This document shows positions 1 to 5,132 of a DNA stretch of 8,416 bases, one piece after another; position 1 is the first letter of the stretch, and each line of letters opens with the position of its first letter. The notes beneath the pieces were generated by a model. That model was not told where the DNA came from and made no database searches. It saw only the letters and a list, made by a program, of their open reading frames with translations. A program made the translations under genes and the position numbers. This stretch comes from Prevotellaceae bacterium (lineage in GTDB: Bacteria; Bacteroidota; Bacteroidia; Bacteroidales; Bacteroidaceae): NCBI GenBank assembly GCA_030536165.1, contig JAUNQM010000095.1, forward strand, positions 1-8,416, given 5' to 3'.

Positions 1-193
1 AATAACATCTATACACACATTATTTAGCGTATTAAAGAGTTGATGGCAGGAAAATTCACAGCAACTTATACACTAAAAAAGAAACTTTGTTCAAATAGAT
101 GCTTTTGCAAAACACAGAATGCAATAGTATGTGTTTTTTGAAAAAATAAGAAATAAATTTCATGAACTCGCATAAAATATCATAGCATTACAT
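1..193. other. AT-rich non-coding stretch with one weak hairpin
   Basis: No convincing reading frame is visible on either strand in this AT-rich stretch. The only structure seen is an 8-bp inverted repeat, AAAACACA at 109-116 and TGTGTTTT at 130-137, followed by two more T residues on the plus strand. It could be a weak terminator for a plus-strand gene lying left of the window, but the stem is AT-rich and the call is poor. A TTTTGCAAAA palindrome overlaps its left arm at 103-112; the same ten bases recur in the 3251-3284 palindrome. Confidence 0.4.
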
Positions 194-242
194 AAGGTCA
201 CGCAAGGTCACTTTCGACTCAAAAAGGTCACCTGAAGGTCAC
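194..242. repeat. Four direct copies of AAGGTCAC
   Basis: The octamer AAGGTCAC occurs exactly at 194-201, 204-211, 224-231 and 235-242. Start-to-start distances are 10, 20 and 11 bases, close to whole helical turns, so all copies would lie on one face of the DNA. The last two copies extend to AAGGTCACCT, giving an odd-centred inverted repeat (AGGT-C-ACCT). The array lies just beyond the terminator of the tRNA gene. The function is unknown; a protein-binding array or integrase arm-type sites left by a mobile element are possible (inference). Confidence 0.7.
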
Positions 243-250
243 CTTAAAAA

Positions 251-289
251 GAAATCAAGCAGTCAACATTGTGTTAACTGCCTGATTTT
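251..289 (-). terminator. Rho-independent terminator of the tRNA gene
   Basis: Arms 252-267 and 273-288 pair over 14 base pairs around a 5-base loop, with two internal mismatches (258/282 and 264/276). Read on the minus strand, the stem ends in TTT and continues CTTTTT, which gives the expected U-rich tail (about 246-254). It starts 6 bases downstream of the tRNA 3' end and is oriented to end that transcript. Confidence 0.8.
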
Positions 290-294
290 CAGTG

Positions 295-368
295 TGGACC
301 AGCCTGGGCTTGAACCAGGGACCTCCAGATTATGAGTCTGTTGCTCTAACCAACTGAGCTACAAGTCC
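295..368 (-). tRNA. tRNA with CAU anticodon (elongator Met, or Ile2 read with lysidine)
   Basis: The 74-base minus-strand sequence folds as a complete cloverleaf: a 7-bp acceptor stem (GGACTTG with CTGGTCC), a D arm GCTC-AGTTGGTTA-GAGC, a 7-base anticodon loop CTCATAA with anticodon CAU, a 5-base variable loop, a T arm CCTGG-TTCAAGC-CCAGG and discriminator A. CCA is not encoded. The body resembles bacterial elongator tRNA-Met. CAU is also used by tRNA-Ile2 after lysidine modification by TilS, and I cannot separate the two by eye; an initiator identity is less likely because the first pair is a matched G-C. Oddities are a T6/T67 mismatch and a T5/G68 wobble in the acceptor stem, and an A/G apposition at the top of the anticodon stem. 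A promoter lies upstream and a terminator downstream, so it is a single-gene unit. Confidence 0.93.
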
Positions 369-391
369 TGCAATTTTGTGTTTTGCGGCTG

Positions 392-422
392 CAAAGGTAA
401 TACTTTTTTTTGTATCTTCAAA
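392..422 (-). promoter_or_regulatory. Bacteroidetes-type promoter for the tRNA gene
   Basis: On the minus strand a -33 TTTG (complement of 419-422) is followed after 19 bases by TACCTTTG (complement of 392-399). This matches the Bacteroidetes housekeeping consensus TTTG / TAnnTTTG with normal spacing. Transcription would begin around 385, leaving a short leader before the tRNA 5' end at 368. Confidence 0.75.
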
Positions 423-483
423 GAAATTTCGATGAAAGTTTGTTGTTTTATGAATAAATGTGGGGATTTTGCTTATTATTTAG

Positions 484-491
484 TAACTTTG
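484..491 (+). promoter_or_regulatory. -7 box TAACTTTG upstream of the Ca2+ ATPase
   Basis: TAACTTTG is a full match to the Bacteroidetes -7 consensus TAnnTTTG. It ends 37 bases before the ATPase ATG, predicting a leader of roughly 30 bases. No TTTG sits at the preferred distance upstream; the nearest, at 468-471, leaves only 12 bases. Only the -7 half is therefore supported. It is divergent to the tRNA promoter at 392-422. Confidence 0.55.
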
Positions 492-528
492 CACGGAATT
501 TCATAACTTCTATCACAACTTCAGAAAC

Positions 529-3078
529 ATGTCATCGGAAATTTTGAAAAGTAGTGCCTATTATTCTGGGCTTACTTCGCAGCAGGTGGAACATAGCCGT
601 TCGCAACATGGACGCAACGTGATTACTCCTGCTAAGAAGACGCCTTGGTGGAGACTCTATATTGAAAAGTATGACGACCCTATAATCAAAATCCTCATTG
701 TGGCTGCCTTGCTTTCGGTTGGGCTTTCTTTTTTCGGTGGCAACTTGGTGGAAACACTTGGGATTGTGATTGCTATCTTCTTGGCTACGACTATCGGCTT
801 TATTTTTGAGATGGATGCCGCGAGGAAGTTTGACGTGCTTACGGCTTTCAACGAGGAATCGCCTGTCAAGGTGCGCCGAAATGGGAAGGTGATGGAGATT
901 GCACGTCAGCATATTGTGGTCGGTGATATCGTGCTTATTGAAATAGGCGACGAGATTCCTGCCGACGGTGATTTGCTTGAGGCTATGAGTTTGCAGGTGA
1001 ACGAGAGTTCACTTACTGGCGAGATGCTCACGGCAAAATGTGTTTGCTCGGATGCATCGAATGTGGCAAACTCCACTTTTGCCTACCCTGTGAACCGCGT
1101 CTATCGTTCGACGATGGTGATGGATGGGCGTGGTGTGATGCGCGTTACCGAGGTCGGCGACAGCACTGAAATAGGTCGTGTGGCGCATAAGTCGATGGAG
1201 ATGACTGACGTAGAGACGCCTTTGAACAAGCAGTTGACCAAGCTGGGAAAACAGATTACGTTCTGGGGAATCACGATTTCCGTTTTGGCGTTTCTTATAT
1301 TTGTCTGCAAGGATTATATCTCTCACGATAACTGGAGGGGATACGATTTCCTTAAAATTGTCCGCACTATCTTGCAATACTTTATGGTATCGGTGACGCT
1401 GATTGTTATGGCTGTGCCTGAGGGTCTGCCGATGGCAATCACGCTTTCACTGGCGCTCAACATGCGCAGGATGCTTAAGAGCAGTAATCTTGTGCGTAAG
1501 ATGCATGCATGCGAGACGATGGGAGCTGTCACTGTTATATGCACTGACAAGACCGGCACACTCACTCAAAACAAGATGACTGTGGGTGAAGTGATTGAAA
1601 ACAGCCACTTTAATGTCGGCAGCGAATACCTGCGCCCAGCCGACATCTTTGCATATTCCATTGCTGCCAACACCACCGCCGAACTGGCTGACGATGGGCG
1701 CGGCATTGGCAACCCGACTGAAGTCTCGCTGCTCCAATGGCTTATTTCCGAAGGATATAACTACAAGGAACTGCGTCAGAAGGTGAAGATTCTTGACCAG
1801 ATACCTTTCTCGACCGAGAGGAAGTACATGCAAACCGAAGCTGAAATCTTTGGTGAGCGGTTCGTATTTATGAAAGGTGCGCCTGAGATTATCATTGAAA
1901 AGACTGGCGCAAAGGATATTGATGACGTGAGGAAAAGGCTCACGGCTTGCCAGCATGCAGGTATGCGCACGCTTGGTTTTGCTGTCAACGGACAGCTTCA
2001 GGTTATGGTGGCTATCAGCGACCCTTTGAGAGACGACGTTCCGATGGCGGTTCATGATTGTCTTAAGGCTGGCGTAGAGGTTAAAATAGTCACTGGCGAC
2101 ACGTCGGCAACGGCTCTCGAAATAGCACGCGAAGTGGGATTATCTGTCGGTGAAACCGACAAAAATTGCCATATCACTGGTGCAGACTTCGCGGCTCTTA
2201 CAGACGAAGAAGCTTTGGCGATAGTCAAGGATATAAAGGTGATGAGTCGGGCTCGTCCAGGCGACAAGCAACGCCTCGTGGAGTTGCTCCAACAGTTAGG
2301 CGAAGTGGTTGCTGTGACTGGCGACGGCACTAATGATGCTCCTGCCTTGAATCACGCTCACGTAGGACTCTCGTTGGGATCTGGAACCAGTGTGGCAAAG
2401 GAGGCAAGCGATATTACGCTGCTCGACGATTCGTTTGGCAGTATTGTCCGCGCAATTATGTGGGGACGTTCGCTTTACAAGAATCTGCAGCGCTTCCTAT
2501 TCTTCCAACTTGTAGTAAATGTTGCCGCGCTTGCCCTCTGCGTTATAGGTCCGCTTATCGGCCACAAGATGCCGCTGACCGTTACTCAGATACTCTGGAT
2601 AAACCTCATTATGGACACGCTTGCAGCAATGGCTCTGTCGTCGTTGCCGCCGTCGGAGAAGGTAATGGACGAAAAACCACGCAAGCAGACCGACTCAATA
2701 ATCACGCGCAAGATAATCTCTTCAATAGGACTGATTGCAGCTGTGGAGTTGATTTATCTTATTGGCTACATTATTTATTCAGAAATGAATCACGACTTGT
2801 CGCTGCACAACCTGACTATTTTCTTCACTGGATTCGTCATGCTTCAGTTATGGAATCTGCTTAACGCTAAGACTCTCAACTCGCAGTTGTCGTTGTTCAG
2901 CAGGCTGAAGGAATGTCGCGGGCTGGGGGTTGTCATGCTGATGATAATCGTTGGCCAATGGCTGATAGTGCAGTTTGGCGGCGAAATGTTCCGCACAACT
3001 CCAATCACCGTTGCCGAGTGGGGCATTATCGTAGTGGCCACTGCACCGATTATACTTTTCTCGCTGAAACTGAAATAG
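529..3078 (+). CDS. P-type Ca2+-translocating ATPase, PMCA (type IIB) kind
   Basis: This 849-residue inner-membrane pump uses ATP to export Ca2+ from the cytosol. The order is that of P2-type ATPases: N-terminal cation-ATPase domain (about 8-75), TM1-2 (52-94), actuator domain with TGE at 163-165, TM3-4 (242-306) with PEGL at 297-300, phosphorylation site DKTGTLT with D340, nucleotide domain with KGAPE at 449-453, TGD at 522-524, hinge GDGTNDAP at 598-605, and TM5-10 (about 655-847). TM5-6 closely resembles animal PMCA, including LWINLIMD with N692 and D696; with E298 these would form one Ca2+ site. N664 lies in TM5. The long C-terminal calmodulin-binding tail of animal PMCAs is absent, as expected for bacterial members. 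The ATG at 529 follows a good -7 box and precedes the family-typical N-terminus. No operon partner is obvious. The family call is secure; the ion is inferred. Confidence 0.95.
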   Translation: MSSEILKSSAYYSGLTSQQVEHSRSQHGRNVITPAKKTPWWRLYIEKYDDPIIKILIVAALLSVGLSFFGGNLVETLGIVIAIFLATTIGFIFEMDAARKFDVLTAFNEESPVKVRRNGKVMEIARQHIVVGDIVLIEIGDEIPADGDLLEAMSLQVNESSLTGEMLTAKCVCSDASNVANSTFAYPVNRVYRSTMVMDGRGVMRVTEVGDSTEIGRVAHKSMEMTDVETPLNKQLTKLGKQITFWGITISVLAFLIFVCKDYISHDNWRGYDFLKIVRTILQYFMVSVTLIVMAVPEGLPMAITLSLALNMRRMLKSSNLVRKMHACETMGAVTVICTDKTGTLTQNKMTVGEVIENSHFNVGSEYLRPADIFAYSIAANTTAELADDGRGIGNPTEVSLLQWLISEGYNYKELRQKVKILDQIPFSTERKYMQTEAEIFGERFVFMKGAPEIIIEKTGAKDIDDVRKRLTACQHAGMRTLGFAVNGQLQVMVAISDPLRDDVPMAVHDCLKAGVEVKIVTGDTSATALEIAREVGLSVGETDKNCHITGADFAALTDEEALAIVKDIKVMSRARPGDKQRLVELLQQLGEVVAVTGDGTNDAPALNHAHVGLSLGSGTSVAKEASDITLLDDSFGSIVRAIMWGRSLYKNLQRFLFFQLVVNVAALALCVIGPLIGHKMPLTVTQILWINLIMDTLAAMALSSLPPSEKVMDEKPRKQTDSIITRKIISSIGLIAAVELIYLIGYIIYSEMNHDLSLHNLTIFFTGFVMLQLWNLLNAKTLNSQLSLFSRLKECRGLGVVMLMIIVGQWLIVQFGGEMFRTTPITVAEWGIIVVATAPIILFSLKLK

Positions 3079-3111
3079 CGTAGCAGTAGCACACAGAATC
3101 GGCTGTAATAT

Positions 3112-3162
3112 AATGCTTTGGGTGTTGAAACACGAGCATTGAAGGGGTGCGTTTTGCGCACC
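3112..3162. repeat. Two stem-loops downstream of the ATPase
   Basis: The first hairpin pairs AATGCT (3112-3117) with AGCATT (3135-3140), and inside it GTGT (3122-3125) with ACAC (3130-3133) around a TGAA loop. The second pairs GGTGCG (3146-3151) with CGCACC (3157-3162) around a TTTTG loop. Neither is followed by a T-run, so they are not standard terminators. They may be 3'-end or leader structure in RNA, or simply unused DNA. Confidence 0.45.
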
Positions 3163-3250
3163 AATAAGTCGTTGAAAACTTATATCAGCCTACGCTTGTC
3201 TGCACTAAAAAAACTACTCGTCGTTAGTCGTCACTTTACACGTCGCATTA

Positions 3251-3284
3251 ACTCGGGAAAAGTTTTGCAAAACTTTTTTCGAGT
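3251..3284. repeat. 34-base near-perfect palindrome between ATPase and HAD genes
   Basis: Bases 3251-3284 form a centred palindrome of 17 pairs, 15 Watson-Crick and two G/T, around GTTTTGCAAAAC. Imperfect symmetry reaches further out: CGTCG at 3241-3245 and TTAA at 3248-3251 are mirrored by TTAA at 3286-3289 and CGACG at 3290-3294 or so. In RNA this is a long hairpin with a short loop. The T-run at 3274-3279 is inside the stem, which is unlike a typical terminator, although the core hairpin GTTTTGCAAAAC plus that T-run could end ATPase transcription. A regulator site or an intergenic repeat family member are alternatives. Confidence 0.6.
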
Positions 3285-3347
3285 ATTAACGACGACTTGA
3301 GTAAGGCATTGCGTTAAGTGAACAATCGACATTAAATAACAAGAAAA

Positions 3348-3941
3348 ATGATACGCAATATAATCATCGATTTTGGTGGAGTTCTTGTCAGGCTTGACAA
3401 GTCAGCAAGCATCAAAGCATTCCGCGACTTGGGCATGGATGTGGTAGCTTCATACATCAACGACTACCGCTCTGAAGCCATTTTTCGCCAGCTGGAACAC
3501 GGCGAGATAGACATGAAGCAGTTTTGCAATGAGGCTCGCAGACTTTCGGGTGTTAACGCGCCCGATGAAGCTATCGAAGCCGCATGGCTGAGTCTGCTTG
3601 TAGGCGTGCCTCAGGAAAGGCTCGACAAAATCCTCGAACTGCGGAAGAAATATCACGTATTCCTTCTGAGCAACACAAACGCATTCCATTGGGACTACTC
3701 TGTAAAAGAGTATTTCAAAGACACAGACATCTATTTTGAAAAGATGTATCTGTCATATAAAATAGGACTTACTAAGCCCGACCGACGAATCTTTGAGCTT
3801 ATGCTCGCCGACGCAGGCATCAAGGCTGACGAATCGTTATTGCTCGATGATTCGGCAGATAACTGCAAAATGGCAGAGGAACTTGGCATTCACACGATGC
3901 TGATAGGTAAAGATGAGGACTGGACAGTGAGAGAAATTTAG
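3348..3941 (+). CDS. HAD-superfamily phosphatase, YihX-like (subfamily IA)
   Basis: This 197-residue cytosolic protein is probably a phosphatase for a small phosphorylated metabolite. All HAD motifs are in order: motif I IIDFGGVL with nucleophile D8, an alpha-helical cap (about 18-90), motif II LLSNTN with S108, motif III K143 in GLTKPD, and motif IV LLDDSADN with D167 and D168 for Mg2+. The residue two after the nucleophile is Gly instead of the usual Asp; E. coli YihX (DLGN), a glucose-1-phosphate phosphatase, has the same change. The SNTN, GxxKPD and DDxADN patterns and the length also fit YihX. The substrate here is not known. The start follows an A-rich stretch (ACAAGAAAA) typical of Bacteroidetes starts. 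The gap before it holds hairpins but no clear -7 box, and no terminator separates it from the sigma factor gene 99 bases on. Confidence 0.88.
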   Translation: MIRNIIIDFGGVLVRLDKSASIKAFRDLGMDVVASYINDYRSEAIFRQLEHGEIDMKQFCNEARRLSGVNAPDEAIEAAWLSLLVGVPQERLDKILELRKKYHVFLLSNTNAFHWDYSVKEYFKDTDIYFEKMYLSYKIGLTKPDRRIFELMLADAGIKADESLLLDDSADNCKMAEELGIHTMLIGKDEDWTVREI

Positions 3942-3999
3942 GCTCAAGAGATACTGAGGACACGATTTTCAAAAACAAACAAAAAAAATGTATTCGCGT

Positions 4000-4025
4000 G
4001 TAACTTTTTGCATAGCTGAATCGTC
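4000..4025 (+). promoter_or_regulatory. Putative ECF-sigma promoter (GTAAC-N17-CGTC)
   Basis: GTAAC at 4000-4004 is followed after 17 bases by CGTC at 4022-4025, 15 bases before the sigma factor ATG. This matches the general ECF promoter layout, with an AAC -35 element and a CGTC -10 element about 16-17 bases apart. An A-rich run (about 3971-3988), in the place of an UP element, lies upstream. Since ECF sigma genes often drive their own promoter, it is probably an autoregulatory site (inference). Confidence 0.5.
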
Positions 4026-4040
4026 ATTATAAAAGAGAGT

Positions 4041-4538
4041 ATGAAACAAATCAGTTTTCGAAACGACATCCTGCCGCTGAAGAATCAACTCTTCCGTCTG
4101 GCGCTTCGCATCACTCTCAACAAGGAAGATGCGGAAGATATCGTACAAGATACGCTGATTAAGGTCTGGAACAAACGCGACGACTGGGAACAAATCGACT
4201 CCATAGAGGCATACAGTCTGAAGATTTGCCGCAACCTTGCTCTCGACCACATGAAGTTGCACGACAACCAAAACCTATCAATCGACTCCGACGAAGTGCA
4301 AGAACCGCAGACAGATGCAATGGTGAATATCTTGCAACGCGATAAGGTGAATGTAGTGAGGGAACTCATCGACAGTTTGCCGGAAAAGCAAAAAACCACA
4401 CTTCAGCTTCGCGAGTTTGAAGGGAAAAGCTACAAAGAAATAGCCCTCGTGCTTGGTATCAGCGAAGACCAGGTGAAGATAAACATCTTCCGCGCACGAC
4501 AGGCAATAAAGAAACGATTTGAGAAATTAGAAGATTAG
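4041..4538 (+). CDS. ECF-family RNA polymerase sigma factor
   Basis: This 165-residue group 4 sigma factor should direct RNA polymerase to a small regulon. Region 2 spans about 10-76, with the characteristic EDAEDIVQDTLIKVW at 29-43 and the DNA-melting and -10 recognition part around SIEAYSLKICRNLALD (54-69). A short acidic linker follows (about 75-100). Region 4 spans about 109-161: SLPEKQKTTLQLREFEG, then the helix-turn-helix SYKEIALVLGISEDQVKINIFRAR that reads the -35 element. There is no region 1 or 3, and the length is normal for the family. It precedes a small membrane protein by 15 bases, the usual sigma/anti-sigma order, and has an ECF-like promoter directly upstream. GAGAG just before the ATG may help ribosome binding. 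The target genes and signal cannot be read from this window. It has no C-terminal extension and no FecR-like partner, which argues against a SusC/D-linked type. Confidence 0.93.
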   Translation: MKQISFRNDILPLKNQLFRLALRITLNKEDAEDIVQDTLIKVWNKRDDWEQIDSIEAYSLKICRNLALDHMKLHDNQNLSIDSDEVQEPQTDAMVNILQRDKVNVVRELIDSLPEKQKTTLQLREFEGKSYKEIALVLGISEDQVKINIFRARQAIKKRFEKLED

Positions 4539-4553
4539 GTTAAACACCGCAAT

Positions 4554-5006
4554 ATGGATTACAAATACATCGAACAACTCTTAGAACGCTACTGGGACTG
4601 CCAGACTACGTTGGACGAAGAAGAAATCCTTCGAGCATTCTTCAATCAGGAGGACATACCTGCCCGATTGTTGAAGTATAGGAGTCTGTTTGCATACGAG
4701 CATGCATCGGTAAATAACGATGTGCTCGGCGATGACTTCGACGAGAAGATTCTCGACAAGGTCGGCGAGCCAATGCGTCCGCATCATATCACCATTATGC
4801 ATCGTCTGATGCCGCTCTTCCGTGCTGCGGCTGTTGTTTGCTTCATCATCACACTCGGTGGAATCATCAACAATTCACTCACTTACCGCGCACAAAACAC
4901 TAAGAAGGTGGCTGTGACGGAAGTGAAGGACACCGTAAAGGCTGTGGAGACGCCACTGGCTTACGATGCCCTTGCTGAAGATTCAGCCAACATCGTAAAG
5001 AACTGA
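4554..5006 (+). CDS. Small single-span membrane protein, probable anti-sigma factor
   Basis: This 150-residue protein has a cytosolic, highly charged N-terminal part (1-84), one membrane span (about 87-108, LFRAAAVVCFIITLGG then IIN), and a periplasmic tail of about 40 residues rich in K, V, A and E. It begins DYKYIEQLLERYWDCQTTLDEEE, a start I associate with small proteins encoded next to ECF sigma genes in Bacteroidales. Its position 15 bases after the sigma gene, and its topology, suggest that the N-terminal part binds and restrains the sigma factor. The zinc-binding H-x3-C-x2-C motif of ZAS anti-sigma factors is absent; only C16 and C96 are present. It has no FecR domain. The two genes are probably co-transcribed. 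The anti-sigma role rests on context and topology, not on a recognised catalytic or binding motif. Confidence 0.65.
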   Translation: MDYKYIEQLLERYWDCQTTLDEEEILRAFFNQEDIPARLLKYRSLFAYEHASVNNDVLGDDFDEKILDKVGEPMRPHHITIMHRLMPLFRAAAVVCFIITLGGIINNSLTYRAQNTKKVAVTEVKDTVKAVETPLAYDALAEDSANIVKN

Positions 5007-5091
5007 CAATTTGCTTAAAACTAAATAATATTTGTAAAACAATTCCAGAGGCTGTGAAGTCTCATTACTTTAAGAACATAGGATACTAACT

Positions 5092-5124
5092 AAATAAGCC
5101 GTCTCGTTCTGAGGCGGCTTATTT
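5092..5124. terminator. Bidirectional terminator between convergent genes
   Basis: Arms 5092-5105 and 5111-5124 pair over 14 base pairs (one T/G wobble) around the loop GTTCT. The GC-rich core GCCG/CGGC is flanked by AAATAA and TTATTT, so the hairpin has an A-rich start and T-rich end on both strands. It lies 85 bases after the anti-sigma stop and 8 bases after the beta-galactosidase stop, and would serve both. Confidence 0.85.
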
Positions 5125-5132
5125 GCGTTATA

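Noticed and set aside
194..242. AGGTCA half-sites like those of eukaryotic nuclear receptors
   Set aside because: The tRNA, promoters and gene layout are bacterial, so the resemblance is chance.
1..294. attL/attR duplication of the tRNA 3' end
   Set aside because: I looked for a second copy of the T-arm and acceptor sequence in 1-294 and saw none, so there is no direct evidence of an inserted element in the window.
1447..2055. 202-codon open frame on the minus strand
   Set aside because: It lies wholly inside the ATPase gene on the opposite strand, shows no domain and is explained by the strongly supported ATPase frame.
2460..2864. 134-codon plus-strand frame within the ATPase region
   Set aside because: It is an alternative frame of the TM5-TM8 coding region, with no independent support.
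3118..3300. 60-codon plus-strand frame in the ATPase-HAD gap
   Set aside because: It starts with TTG, has no recognisable motif, and its codons run through both hairpins and the palindrome, so structure rather than coding explains the sequence.
3942..3999. Terminator after the HAD gene
   Set aside because: The stretch is A-rich but contains no hairpin followed by a T-run on the plus strand, so read-through into the sigma gene remains possible.
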